DNA of 64,000 bases from Panaeolus papilionaceus (lineage: Eukaryota > Basidiomycota > Agaricomycetes > Agaricales). How positions within the stretch are numbered: the first letter of the stretch is position 1; each line of letters opens with the position of its first letter. Shown here piece after piece: positions 1 through 13,847 of this stretch. The notes below the pieces were generated by a model that was given only the letters and a program-made list of their open reading frames with translations, did not search any database and had not been told where the DNA came from. The position numbers and the translations under genes were made by a program. Location of the stretch: NCBI GenBank assembly GCA_015501605.1, contig JADNRZ010000014.1:1240001-1304000 (forward strand). Direction: 5' to 3'.

Positions 1-959
1 ACGCGGGTATATGCGCTTGAACTAAATCCCTATCTCTTGCGTGACCCAAGAAGTCGAGCGAGAGGGGGCTATGAATTATACGAGAGGCGGGTCGAGAAAT
101 GCGAAACGACAAAAGAAGGTCGAGCGATACGGAAAGGAGAGGAAATAAGTGAGGAAACATGTACCAAGCTATCAGGACCCTTGACATCCCCCGGCTTGTC
201 TGACTGCGCTGATAAGGGCGTAGGGAGACGTTAATGAGAGGGAGGAGATAGGGGAGAAGAGAGGAGTTGAGAAGTGGCTGAGGGGACAAAATCCAAGCAG
301 GGAAGGCGATTCGGAAAGGCTGAGTGATTTACGAAAGTGCACACGGGCACGGAATACAAGAAGTGGGGAAGAAAAATAATTTAAAGCTTCGTATTTTCAG
401 TAAGCTAACTGCATTTTATGTGCATCGTCGGAGGGTGGTGTAGGAACCGCATCCATATGCCCCATATTGATATCGTGGGGGTACTGAGGAGCTCAAAAGA
501 CCATGGTGGTGGACTGCGGAGCCACGATGACAAGACCAGTGGTGGTCCTCTACCCAAGTGTGGCTGTGTGGCAAGGCTCAAGACAAAAGGACACTGCTCT
601 GTTTGTACCTCACAGTGGATCTGGTTGCATAATTCGCGCCATAATATATAACGATAGGGCCGACGAGCGGCATGGCCCGCTACTGAAAAGCCTGCTCTTA
701 GTTGAAAGGTAAATTGGGTTTTTAGACATGCACACGAAGTCGATTAGGTTGAGGAGTCAGAAGCCGGGCTATTCAAGACATGATATTTACATAGTACCTT
801 AACATTACAATCTGTGTAATCAGACTTGATTCATTCAAAGAAGGAGATATACCAAATCAACAAACACCTACATTCACTGGAGCGGGGGAGACTAGCAACA
901 CAAAAGCAATACCAACAAAACATTGGGATGCAATCGCCGTTTCGGTTTGGTGTCTTTAT
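1..959. other. no gene recognised
   Basis: Only short unrelated open frames are present, with no convincing splice structure or recognisable protein. The first 350 bases are purine-rich. The repeat that follows may begin slightly before position 960, but I could not align it further left. Confidence 0.4.
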
Positions 960-1400
960 GAGAGTACTCCATCGCTCCTTCATTTATTATACCTACCTAC
1001 CTATGGCTATCATGCTGAGTGGTGCTGGTACAACAAATTATACTAACCACATTGACATCATTGAGCACGGAATTTGGGTTTTGAAAGATAAGGGGAATTA
1101 CAACCACCACTCGTCGTCAACCCTCGGTTGACTCCTCCTGGCACTCGCGTGTACATCGAAGTTTTTTTAATGCGGCCTTGCTTCGTGTTAACATTGAAGA
1201 GCGTTGACTCGCAGAGTCGAAGCGCAGAGTCGAAGCACAAGTCAACGCTCGAGCTTGAATCATAGTCTGAGCACAGCCACTAATCCCCGAAGGGTGGGAT
1301 TCAATTTCTAAATGGTCTTGCTGGCACAGCCACATTCAAATCCTCTGCAAAAATTTCTCCGAACATTTCACTAAAACCCACTACCTAAAGGTAGCGGGGA
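960..1400. repeat. dispersed repeat, left copy (inverted relative to 63586-64000)
   Basis: This segment aligns, reverse-complemented, with the last 415 bases of the window. Shared landmarks are the palindromic CTACCTTTAGGTAG-type motif near 1385, the stretch around 1265-1390 (nearly identical) and the more diverged part 960-1180. Similarity stops sharply after the AGCGGGGA motif at 1400, equivalent to 63586 on the other side. The body contains broken open frames on the minus strand but no recognisable protein. It could be the end of a larger mobile element or a non-autonomous element; the other edge is not defined here. Confidence 0.7.
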
Positions 1401-2999
1401 TTGATGAAGACTCAGATGTATCCAGTAGCTTTAGACATTTTCTCTCGTTACCTCTGTACTATCCGTCTGCCCAACAAACGGCTTCGTATCATCCAATGCG
1501 ACCTCCCGCACTTGTTCCTTCATTGGTCTCCCCATTACACTATGTCGGAAAAATCACAAAAAACATAAAAGCGCATTTAAGTACTGTATATGTGCGGATA
1601 AGATCATCAGATTTCGACCTCTTTGTCACCGTAAGAAGGCTCTTATAACGTTTATCAAAATTATTTCGGTTATGAGAGGTTTTGGGACTGATATAGATTA
1701 GCCATACTATATGCACTTCGGACGCCGATCCAAATTAACAGTATGTGATGGTGTAAATAACAGCTGTACAGCTCATCTGCAATGATATGTACTCCAAGTG
1801 ATGTAAATGCAAATGCTGTGATAATTATTGATTGGCTCGACCAAGCATGCTTACATTAAACTTTAGGGGAAAAAAGTGTAATATTGATAGGAGATTATTG
1901 GATACGTTTATCGTGTACAACGGTATCTAATATTACACCTATACAACAGGCCTTAAACCCAAGCATATAGAGAAAGCAGCACTGTGGGTCAATGTATCGG
2001 GGCACTCCACGAAGGTTCCATGTGTTGTCAGAGACGAGGCCAGGTTCTGGGGAGCCTTACCAAACTCCAATGTAGCTGATAGCCGCAAGATGACCTACCT
2101 TGAATGTCCCCAGGTCGACGACTTAACTTACTCTCACTATGCTCACAGGGTGGGGTAGGAAGAAAGGGGAGAAAGGAATGTATTCAATCCGACAAGACGG
2201 TCGAGTTATATATCTGTAAGGAAACCATTACGGCATGTAACTGCGAACAAACAGCGTGGAGCGGCGCACCACACCTCGAACCTGGTTGTGGGGCAGTGGA
2301 GTGTTCTATGTATGTTGGAAGTTGAAATGACAAGGGTTGATTGGCTTGAGCTAAGGCTTGATAGTTGTCCTGCTATAGTCGAAGAAATACGATTCGAGGT
2401 ACTTTACACCGACGTCTCTAATTCGAAACTGATGTGCCCAGGGATTAAATCGGGGTTCGTTGATCATGGAACCCCAAAATAAGACGGATTGGACCTTACA
2501 GACGATATAAGCACTTATCAATCATTTCCTTCATGTACCCTATGTTGAGCTAACATTGAATTGAGGAGCTGATACCCACTAAATGGCCATACCAATACTT
2601 TTTTCGGCATATCATTAGTGTTGCTCTTGGATATTCATAATGACCACACTAAGCTGTGCTAATACATCACATATTCAAACCTGATCAGTCGTAGTACCCT
2701 TGCAAATTTGTCCTTATATAACATTTTTGTTATTACAGTAAGTAATCGGAAGGATATTTGTCCCTGATACATTGCTTATTTGACTCTCTGTTACCACTGA
2801 TCGCTACATATTCGAGGGTCAGCGTCGCAAGTATATATATGTAAATCAAGATTTTTCCGACACTCGCTCGCATCGATCCTCATCAACGCGTCGCCTTCAA
2901 TACCAATAATTATAATATCTACCATACGGGTTCAAATACAGGATGGCTGAGAATGTGAGTGAGTATTTATGGTACTGTACGGCTAGTATGAAATGAAGA
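1401..2999. other. intergenic, no gene recognised
   Basis: AT-rich sequence with no open frame that looks coding. It starts at the sharp edge of the left repeat copy and runs to the 3' flank of gene X. Confidence 0.4.
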
Positions 3000-3831
3000 A
3001 AGGAAATGGGGGCATATGTCGATACTTCAAACTTGTGAAAAGTGTGGAAGAAAAATATGTGTATGGAATATTGTGGTCATCATCGTTGTGGAGAGGTGAG
3101 AGATAAAATACAGCAAGAGGTATCGCAAAACGAGTGAAAGGAAAAGGAAAGTGAAATGGAGGTTAATCGCTGGGTACGCAATACGCAAAGCGAGAGAAAA
3201 AAAAAGAAACATAGAAAAAGAATAATAAGAGAAAAGAGGGGGATTGCACCACATATCTCCAGGTACAGGTGGATTTCGACAAATCGATAAAGAAGAAACG
3301 TGGGCAGAGTGAGGAGACGCGAGTAGCACTGACGGGAAAATAGGTAGATAGGAGAGAGGGGTGGGGGACGCGGACGCGGACGAGGATGAGGGTGACAGAA
3401 AGGGAAGCACAACACAACAAGAAAAAAAAGAAAATGTCAAAGAAACTGAAAGGGAAAGCACACAAGAACAGCATGGGACTAGAAACGATGTATCACGGTG
3501 TTGGAAAATAAAGAAAGTGTTAAAACCGCGATAAATTGAGTTAGAAAAAAACAGAAAAGAATAGGCGGGTCCTAGGGGGTCGTGCAGGGGTGCGACAACG
3601 GGGAGAAAAGACGCGTCAGAGAACCATGGAGAGATGGCTTGCGCGTCATGGACGACAAAAAAACGCGTCCGGAATAGGACACGTCATCACCCAACGCGTA
3701 TTGGCAGCCAGTGCTCCTCAAACGACAACGCGAGAAAAGGTTCAACGACGAAGTGGCCAAAATACGGAATTAAAAATGCAAGGAAAAAACGGCTGCAGAG
3801 AAAAAAAAGAAAAGGCTCAAGGCCGATTTCA
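3000..3831 (-). repeat. 3' flank of gene X; parent copy of a module repeated at 21.8-40.4 kb
   Basis: Read on the minus strand, this is the downstream region of gene X. Recognisable pieces recur in the same order in the duplicated units: an AATTTATCGCGGTT stretch, a pyrimidine-rich stretch, the core GATTTGTCGAAATCC (complement near 3272-3286), and a CACAAGCTTGAAGTATCGA-like tail (complement near 3020). Copies are near 21.97-22.3, 23.6-23.95, 26.97-27.3, 33.5-33.86, 38.45-38.75 and 40.27-40.45 kb. Long minus-strand frames here are low-complexity pyrimidine translation and are not treated as genes. Confidence 0.65.
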
Positions 3832-5110
3832 TCACGCAGACAACCTCTCCCCAACCTCCCTAAACTCCTGGTCCAGCGTGGCCAGCTTCTTCTTGTGCGT
3901 CACTTTACTCGTCGTCGCCGTCTTCCCCATCTGCTTCGCATTCACTGAGCCACTCGCTTTCCCCGCAGCCAACCTCTTCTCAACCACGCGACCAAAGTCC
4001 AACTTCGTAGGTTTAATCTCCTGCCCCACATCTTCATGATCCTCATCCTCACTATCCGTCAACCCACTCCCCATAAACTTCAACTTCCCGCCTTTCTTCT
4101 TCGGCGCTCCACGCATCCTAGCCTCAGGGAAGAGGAGTTTGGGCGTAGCGTGGACAGGTGGGGAATACTCCGGGTGATCGATGGGGAGGAGTGAAGTTGG
4201 CGGCGGTGAACGTGGCCTGTTCTCTGCGTGATTCCACATTGGATTAGGGTAGCTTCTTCGGACGCCGCGGCTGTAAAATAAGACAAGTCAGATTAGAAAA
4301 TTATTGAAATTCAGAGAAAAAGGGCAACAAGAGACGATGAAAAAAAGGAAAGAAAAACACTTACAATACATAACTCATCATCGGCTTCTCAACATACTTC
4401 CCCTCTCCCTCTTCCCTCCTCGTCTCTTTCCCCATTCCAAGCCTCCTCTCCCGCTCCTTCACAGGCGTATCCAAAAACGGATTTCCAGGACTATCCATCA
4501 ACCCCGGCGGGCTCTCCATAGCCACACTTGCCGCCCTAGTCTCAGATCGCGTTCTAGGTGTCTTGGGCGGTGACGCGGCGGACACAGGGGGCGTGTTTAG
4601 AGATAAAGCCGGGATGTTGAGCTTCCGGTTAGACGGCGGGGGTGAGACGGGGGCCTGAGACTGGCTCTGTGCCTGCGCCTGGCGTTTCCTGTACAGCAGA
4701 GGTGCGGTTGATGTGCTAGACCCAGAAGCCAACAGGGCGCCAGACCGCGTTTGACGCGCAGAGTCTTTCGTTGGCTCAGCCAGCCAAAAAGCCTCTTCGT
4801 CCTTCGCCGCCCCTCCTTCCTGTGTGCGGCGTCGCTTGTATCTGCTTTGTCCTCCCGTCTCCTTCCCTTTGTCCTTCAGGTTCTGCACGACTTCATCATC
4901 GGAACTATCTACAGCAACGAGTTCCTCGGCACTGTCCGTGTCATTATCCACGCTGCCGCGTGATCGTCCTCTCGCATGTTTACGATGCGTGCGAGGAGGC
5001 GTGGGAAGAGAGGCGAGGGAGGCAGATGAGGCGGAGCGTTTGAGGGGGCGCGGCGGGATGATGGGGTTGGTGGTGGTGGGGTGGAATGCCACTGGTGATG
5101 AGTCGAGCAT
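3832..5110 (-). CDS. gene X: disordered, probably nuclear protein of unknown function (394 residues)
   Basis: Two exons, complement(join(3832..4270,4365..5110)). The intron has GTAAGT/TTACAG borders, and exon phases of 2 and 1 join without loss of frame. The first ~245 residues are rich in Ser, Pro, Thr and basic residues, with a cluster of SP/TP sites, an acidic patch near residues 55-73 (DSSDDE) and basic runs near 43-52 and 90-95 (RYKRRR) that look like nuclear localisation signals. The most conserved-looking part spans the intron: MMSYVFRGVRRSYPNP followed by a WNHAENRP segment and a PKLLFPEARMR segment. The C-terminus is Lys-rich with an acidic DSEDEDHED patch. I do not recognise the family. 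A nuclear, kinase-regulated role is an inference from composition only. Decayed copies of both exons recur between 22.9 and 38.2 kb, while this copy is intact, so it is probably the functional source gene. Confidence 0.75.
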
Positions 5111-6870
5111 TTTTAGCGGCTTTTTGATTGTGCACGATGTGAGGTGGGATGGATGAGAGATGAGTGACGCGTTTTTGGGATTTCAAGTCTTGTCCTCGTC
5201 GTTGTCGTAGATGTAAAAATGAAAGTTTATAGTTGTTGTCGTAGTCAAGTCAAGTGAATCGCGTTTTCAAAGTCAAGCAATGGTTGAGGTTATCGCGTAA
5301 AAACGTGTTGAAGATGAAGGATTGAGTCAAGAATGAAAAGATCACAGATGAAGATTGTTAAGAGAAGGGAAAAGGAACGAGACAACGCGAGTCAAGACAA
5401 GGCAGACAAGGTGAAGGGTCAGGGCAAAGCAAACTCAACCAAAGACAACCCAAAAGAAGGAAGAATTGACCTGAACAATGCGTGCAAAGGGGGACAAATA
5501 AAGCGTATCGCCACGTGATTGCTTGATATGGAAGTTGATCTTATCTTATCTGTTGGCCTGGGCCCATGATGATGACGACGAGGGTGGGCGTCATTGTTGT
5601 TGTTCATTGTGTCGTTGTTGTTCTTGTTCTTGTTGAGTTGAGCTCGATGAGAACAATTAAAATGGACGCGGAGAGTACTGGGGAAAATCACATCAAGGTA
5701 ACATTGACAGTATACAACAAGCAAAGCACTCATACCCTGGGCATCGAATTCATGACCTCCATTTCGCGTTCACATATCGCGAATCGCAATATCAATCATC
5801 ATAAGTAATTCCGTGAGCTCGTGAAACGGCTCGGCGCACGCCCAAGCTGCAAACAAAATGTCGAGCAATGACAGATGGAAAAAGCGGAAGCGGAAACGTA
5901 TGGTGTCATGGAAGTTAACCCAAGATAAAATCACAGTGATATTGATACACACCCCAGAACTGACATCCACCTTTGTTATGATTTTCAGTTCCGATGTGTT
6001 GACATACATTTGACTTTTGCATTCTTTACTTGATCAGCCGTGACCTCTTGGATAAATCCTCTAATCGATCCTTAGATATACCCAAGGATTGACGCTCTCT
6101 ACACAGCGCTTCGAGGAACTAAATCATGGATTTATCAAAGAGGTCATTTTTCCATGTAGATATGCGATGCTCGTAGGCTCTTACACTACTCTTCCCTGTG
6201 CCCGTCAGACCCAGGAGTTTTTCATGTGAGGCAATTAGCGAGGGTAATGAATATCAAAATATTTCGTACAGAAAGCATCACTTCCAGCATACGGTACCTT
6301 TCTATTCAAGAGGTAAAAATGTATGTAGGATGACTACACAGCTATACGAGGAGCTCCCGCCGACCGGCACCAGGCGTGGGACGTATACGAAGCTCGAAAC
6401 ACTCCTCGAGCACACAAGAGGACCACGAGCAAGCTACGAAGGGACTATTCGAGAAATCAGGCGTAAGAGTATGGGAGGGTGTTGTAGAAGGAGTTGGATG
6501 AGCTGTCGGAGCAGATAAATGGTGGTTACTGATATGCAGTATTGAAGTTTCCGTTGACGAAGCGGTTTACGAGATTGTGGATTATTGGGGCTTTGGTGTA
6601 GAATGTTTACGCATATCCCTTAAATCATGGTATAACAGCACAAATAATATGCTTGTACTTATTTATTTTTTGTATCAACGCAAGATCTCGATTTGTGATA
6701 ATTTGGCTCTACTGCAAGGATATCAGTTGGTCTTGGCAGCTCAACGTATAACATTCGGCTCATAACTGTATATTTGAACAAACTGGGTCTACACATGCAA
6801 TAACCGTACTACCATCACCCCGATGGTCGTCTGAGTATCAGAGCTGCATATATGACACACATATGCGTCC
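5111..6870. other. intergenic; upstream of gene X, no other gene recognised
   Basis: Contains the presumed promoter of gene X (minus strand, above 5110), with GTTGTTGTC-like low-complexity runs near 5200-5650. No open frame with coding character or paralogy was found between 5800 and 6870. Confidence 0.4.
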
Positions 6871-7568
6871 TTAGAAGGTATGCAGGTAGTCACCAACGAA
6901 GTTCTTGGCAAGGTTTCCGACTTGGTCACCGATACCACCGTACCCAAAGGACTTTGCGAGCTCTTGCGCCTTGGTGGCCGTCGCAGAGCCGACGGCGGTT
7001 TCGATGAAGCGGTGCTGATTATAAAAATGTGAGTTTGCGCCCGGGTATGCGTCGTGAGCGTCTTGGAGGGCGTACTAACCTGGTATGGCTTGCGCTCCTT
7101 GTCATGGTAGACGACGAACCGGAGCTCACCAGCGGCGTTCTTCTGGCCGTACTGCAGTGCGTTGTTGACCTTGAGCTTGTAACCCTCTGTGAGGATTTAG
7201 GTAGACTCGGTAAATGAATGTAAATGAGGTCAAGAGACTGCATCGTAGCTTACCTGCAGGGAGAAGCTGACCGACACGGGTGATGTGGTTGGGGTTAGCA
7301 CTGGTGCTGGTCTTGTAGTACTCGGCCGCGATGAAGAAAGGGACCTGGGTGCCTATCGAATTTCAATGTCACCTCCAAGTCAGCCTCGTTGAATAAACTT
7401 ATACATGAATCGCTCACCAGTGGTGATGTTATCGGCAGTGACGAGATAGTAGTCCGCATTACGAGTAGCAAGGTTCTGGCTCCAGGTGATGTGGAAGAGC
7501 TTGTTGGCTGCCTCGACGTCGAACAAGGGGATGAGGATTTCGTTTCCGGATTCCACTGGGGCTGGCAT
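6871..7568 (-). CDS. uncharacterised 166-residue protein, left copy of inverted pair
   Basis: Four exons, complement(join(6871..7014,7080..7186,7254..7352,7418..7568)). The exon lengths 151, 99, 107 and 144 are identical to those of the partner at 8019-8716. The product has no signal peptide or membrane segment and looks like a small soluble cytosolic protein. It begins MPAPVESGNEILIPLF and ends GDYLHTF. I do not recognise the family. From the joined exons I see five amino-acid differences from the partner: A3 versus V, F versus C in the VPFF segment, T versus N in HITR, A versus G and Y versus C around the second exon junction. A TATAAAG box lies about 72 bases upstream of the start (complement of 7640-7646). 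Confidence 0.85.
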
Positions 7569-8018
7569 TGTGATGACTCAAGACTTGAGGTGAAAGGAGA
7601 AGTTGTTTGTTTGAAAAAGTGAAGCTAAGGTGTGTACTCTTTATACCGTTGTACAAGAGTTAGGGGCGTATGTTATTGAAACGTAAAATGACGAGTGCCC
7701 TGATAAGAAGGGCTGATGAACATTTCCGCGTTCGTCATCTGTGCATTTTTTTGTTGATGGGCGATTTTTTTTTTATCGACATGGTTGACAATTTTCCAGG
7801 AACGACTCCGATTCTGATTTGATATTTCACTGACTTTCAAAATGAAGCTCTTACACAGCCATTGGCATGGAAAATTTCATCATACCTGCAATTCTCAGTC
7901 TCAAAGACAAATTTTTGCACAATGAATAATCATATAAAGGACAACAAGTTTAGCTCTACATGCTTCACAACCTACAACGAAACAGACCCATCTTCTGTCA
8001 TCTTCTACAGCTATAGCA
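7569..8018. promoter_or_regulatory. bidirectional promoter region between the inverted gene pair
   Basis: The 450 bases between the two divergent start codons carry a TATA box for each gene: TATAAAG on the minus strand near 7640 and CATATAAAGG on the plus strand near 7931. The two halves are not similar to each other, so the inverted duplication visible in the coding arms does not extend into the promoter. A run of T near 7765 lies close to the centre. Confidence 0.6.
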
Positions 8019-8716
8019 ATGCCAGTCCCAGTTGAATCCGGAAACGAAATCCTCATCCCCTTGTTCGACGTCGAGGCAGCCAACAAGCTCTTCCACATCA
8101 CCTGGAGCCAGAACCTTGCTACTCGTAATGCGGACTACTATCTCGTCACTGCCGATAACATCACCACAGGTGAGCGATTCATGTATAAGTTTATTCAACG
8201 AGGCTGACTTGGAGGTGACATTGAAATTCGATAGGCACCCAAGTCCCTTGCTTCATCGCGGCCGAGTACTACAAGACCAGCACCAGTGCTAACCCCAACC
8301 ACATCAACCGTGTCGGTCAGCTTCTCCCTGGAGGTAAGCTACGATGCACTCCGTTGCCCTCATTTACATTTATTTACCGAGTCTACCTAAATCCTCACAG
8401 AGGGTTGCAAGCTCAAGGTCAACAACGCGCTGCAGTACGGCCAGAAGAACGCCGCTGGTGAGCTCCGCTTCGTCGTCTACCATGACAAGGAGCGCAAGCC
8501 ATACCAGGTTAGTACGCCCTCCAAGATGCTCACGACGCATACCCGGGCGCAAACTCACATTTTTATAATCAGCACCGCTTCATCGAAACCGCCGTCGGGT
8601 CTGCGACGGCCACCAAGGCGCAAGAGCTCGCAAAGTCCTTCGGGTACGGTGGCATTGGCGACCAAGTCGGAAACCTTGCCAAGAACTTCGTTGGTGACTA
8701 CTTGCATACCTTCTAA
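8019..8716 (+). CDS. uncharacterised 166-residue protein, right copy of inverted pair
   Basis: Four exons, join(8019..8169,8235..8333,8401..8507,8573..8716), with GTGAGC, GTAAGC and GTTAGT donors and AG acceptors, phases 1, 1 and 0. The protein begins MPVPVESGNEILIPLF and ends in a helical-looking segment finishing GDYLHTF. No signal peptide or known domain is recognisable. Intron 1 is identical base for base to that of the partner gene, and intron 2 differs at only a few positions, which implies a recent inverted duplication or ongoing gene conversion. Similarity stops at the start and stop codons. Confidence 0.85.
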
Positions 8717-9798
8717 AGTTGGGGGTCGCTATCATATCTATGTAAACATCTGCAACTGGGCTCGGAACCTCCATCACGTCGCTTATCGTCACAGTAGTCG
8801 TACTAGATGGGATATGTAGACACAGCTATTATGATATCACTATTATATCGACCTTGTACAGTTCAAGGCTCCTGAAATGAACGCCCCAACTCACCAGTAA
8901 CTGAGGAGTAACGCTCAAGGAGCATCTCTGAGAGTCATCGATGATCAGCCGTCTCCGGTGCTGGTAAATCTGAAATCACCAGGTCCCGCATATAATTATC
9001 GCGTTTGAATTCCAAGGGGCCAGGACAGGTCAAGCTCCCTGAGCCCCCAGTTCTATCGAAGCGACCCTGATGAGGGGTCAGTCATTCTCATTAACATGTG
9101 AAGCCGGGATGTTGCGAGTCAAAGAGGGCTCATGGCTTTGGTCCGTCGAACATTGCTATGAGGCGTTTCATGATGTGCTCATGACGATACCTGCCAAGAA
9201 TAAATTACACACCCAGCAACCAAATATCATACCCGAGTCAATCGAAGCAGAGCCAATTATATTCTTACACTTATCGACGTCGCAATCTCAATCCCAGTCA
9301 TCATCATAACAACACTACTTACGAAAATGGAGGACCTCACCACCACCCCTTTCAATCCCACAACCTCAATTAACCGTTCACGGCTCCGATATAGGCATAT
9401 CTATCAGGATCATTGCCGGAAAAATGCACACGACAACCGTGCTTGTTATCATCACTCCCAATACACAAAACGTGCTTCGCCTTCCCTCAGAGGTACGCTT
9501 CCTTCCACGAACCAGGGAAAGTCATAACCCGGCCTCACCCAAGTAGCGAATTAAAGCTCAAAGAATCTGAAAGCACTGAAGCACTGATCCAATGAGGTTC
9601 GAGATATAACTGGTGCTGGAGTACCCATCACCATGGGATTTACCCGGTGTCCCACGGTCAGCCTCACCCGGACACCCCCTATAAGTAGCGGCGCGCTGAC
9701 GACGCCTTGATTATCTCTTTCTCTCAAGTGTGGTCATCCAATCTCATCCCCATCCCTTACTTGGTAAACTCTAGATTTAAAACAAAGAACAGCCCAAT
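8717..9798. other. intergenic with glucose-6-phosphate isomerase promoter
   Basis: No coding region recognised. A CTATAAGTAG element at 9679-9688, about 115 bases before the isomerase start codon, is a good TATA box candidate. Confidence 0.45.
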
Positions 9799-12149
<2,351 letters not shown>

Positions 12150-12840
12150 ATATCGGCCACTGACTACAACGTCGGTTTGGAGGATACGCGAGGGGTTGGA
12201 AGGATGACTAAATTGTAACAGGAAGCCTGGGCGTTTGGTTGGGTGATTGGTGATTATACATAATGATATAAAATATAGATGAGGAGGACGAACGAGAGGA
12301 AGAAAAATGGAAGTAATGGAATTGAATTGTTTATTTGTACTTTTTATATGATTTTGAATGGATTGAATTGTTCATGTGTAGACGACAATCTTTACTCGAT
12401 GAAAGTAAGACAGGTAGAGTAAAGTAGCAATGGACTTGATCTTACTGAGAATGAACAAGAGAAATATAATAAAAGACAAGAGAACAAAAGACTCTCTATG
12501 AACAAGGTATAGAGAGTGATTCTAGAAATAAAAGAACTAACGCGCTACCAATAACTAGTGGCGAATTTGCTCACTTAGCCGTGCGCACCTCATCTGTGCA
12601 CGCGCACGCTCCCCACGGCTCTCCCACACTGCACGCGTTTATCGCAAATTCAAACACCTCCTCGTTTCGTTCGGCTTTCAGCTTTCAGCCACTGCTGCAG
12701 GGTGCTTGAACCCCCTAAAATGTCAACACCTGTCGGCTTCGGTTTAAGTAGCACTGAGGAGTAAGGATTGGGACGAAACTGTCGAAGTGCATCTCGCTTT
12801 TTGAAGACATTTATAATTCGGGTGCGTACTTTTAGTGTTC
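12150..12840. other. isomerase 3' flank, related to spacers in the duplicated units
   Basis: The stretch around 12660-12790, with the CTGCAGGGTGCTTGAACC motif at 12694, recurs at 28264-28350 and near 34680-34770, each time between an isomerase exon 7 remnant and the family A upstream block. This supports an original arrangement of isomerase followed by a family A gene. No gene seen. Confidence 0.55.
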
Positions 12841-13319
12841 ACTAGCATGGTCTCTCTCTCGCCAAATACGTACAAAAAGTGAGCGTTGCCTATGTTGTTC
12901 GAACGAATTTTCAAACCATTCTCTTCGGGTCTTTGCTTTATGTTGGCCCAGAATCAACATGTTTGGACAGTGAGCATGGATTGTACAGGGAACGATGTAG
13001 CTCCCGAGGGAGACGCAATACGAGGCGAGGTGAGGCGAAGTATGAAAACCGGGTCCGAACAAGAAGATATAAAAATGTATTGACGAAGAACGGCTCTCCC
13101 AAACCTAGCTCTACACTAGTATATTCATTGCCACATAGTATAGAAATATTACTCCGATTACTAGTTCATTACACAGATATTACTTATCTAGCACGTTGTT
13201 CGAACATACCAGAGAGCAATTGTGGCTCCTCGAGGTGCAGCATTGAATAAAATTAGTGAAACGAACCGAGATAGGAAGCGTACAGAGGCTACTCTATTAA
13301 CAATAGAGTCAAAAATGAA
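12841..13319 (+). promoter_or_regulatory. orphan core-promoter motif and shared upstream block before family A gene 1
   Basis: At 12841-12880 there is a copy of the family A core promoter (TAGCATGGTCTCTCTCTC, then CCAAATACGTACAAAA) with no gene behind it. It is followed directly by the conserved upstream block found before family A and B genes: GTTCGAACGAATTTT near 12896, then CAGAATCAACATG, CCGAGGGAGACG, AAAACCGGGTCCGAACAA and a GACGAAGAACGGCTCTCCC stretch. A 123-codon open frame across the block is not considered coding, because the block is conserved as DNA and not as protein in the other copies. Confidence 0.5.
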
Positions 13320-13360
13320 AGGTAGCATGGTCTCTCTCTCTCTCCTAAATACATATAAAA
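13320..13360 (+). promoter_or_regulatory. family A core promoter, gene 1
   Basis: AGGTAGCATGGTCTCTCTCTC followed by CTAAATACATATAAAAGCAA. The TATA box at 13354-13360 is about 80 bases before the start codon. The same composite motif precedes all five family A genes at the same distance. Confidence 0.75.
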
Positions 13361-13436
13361 GCAAGCATCGCTGACATTCTCAGTTCAGCATTCAGACAAC
13401 CCAACCCCACGCAACGCAACCTTCAGTTTTTTAACG

Positions 13437-13847
13437 ATGCAATTCAAGCATCTCTCACTCATCACCTTGTCGGTCGTGGCCTCGTTCGCCCTTGCCTCTC
13501 CCCCGCTTTCCAGTAACAAGCAAGGCCTGGCCCAATGTGGCTCCGAATTACCCATCCGCGCCTGCTGCGGGAGGATAATTAGCGAAAATATCCCAAGCCC
13601 TCTCTGCACACCGATACGTTCTGACGGCAGCCAAGACGATGAATGGTGGGAACTTGTGCCTGGTTGATTGTATGTGCATTGTTTAACCTATGTTTTGGTT
13701 TAGCGTGACCACGATAGCGTGCTGTGTAGACCACGGTGAGTGTTCTTAATGTGATATTCTGCAATTAGATAGCTTACGAGTCTTGGATTCGACCATTGTA
13801 CAGTTGTTCGTTTCGGCTTGGTTTGTGTTCGACCAGGTTGGATCTAA
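13437..13847 (+). CDS. family A small secreted eight-cysteine protein 1 (hydrophobin-like spacing)
   Basis: Three exons, join(13437..13645,13704..13735,13804..13847), 94 residues. A signal peptide (MQFKHLSLITLSVVASFALA) is followed by a mature chain with eight cysteines in the order C-x8-CC-x12-C-x12-C-x5-CC-x10-C. The donor GTGGGA lies inside an open frame that would otherwise run on; using it creates cysteine 5 from the split codon TG|C, exactly as in the three intact paralogues. The C5-x5-CC spacing is that of class I hydrophobins, but the loop between CC and C4 is much shorter than usual and the chain is less hydrophobic, so the fold is unproven. The alternative intron at GTATGTGC would be too short and would lose cysteine 5. 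Confidence 0.75.

Noticed and set aside
37..712. Short open frames at the left end
   Set aside because: No recognisable domain, no paralogue, biased composition.
3027..3461. Three overlapping hydrophobic open frames on the minus strand
   Set aside because: Pyrimidine-rich DNA translated in three frames; it belongs to the 3' flank of gene X and is repeated as DNA without frame conservation.
12879..13250. 123-codon open frame before family A gene 1
   Set aside because: It lies in the shared upstream block. Other copies of the block break the frame while keeping the DNA motifs, so it is regulatory or flank DNA and not a gene.
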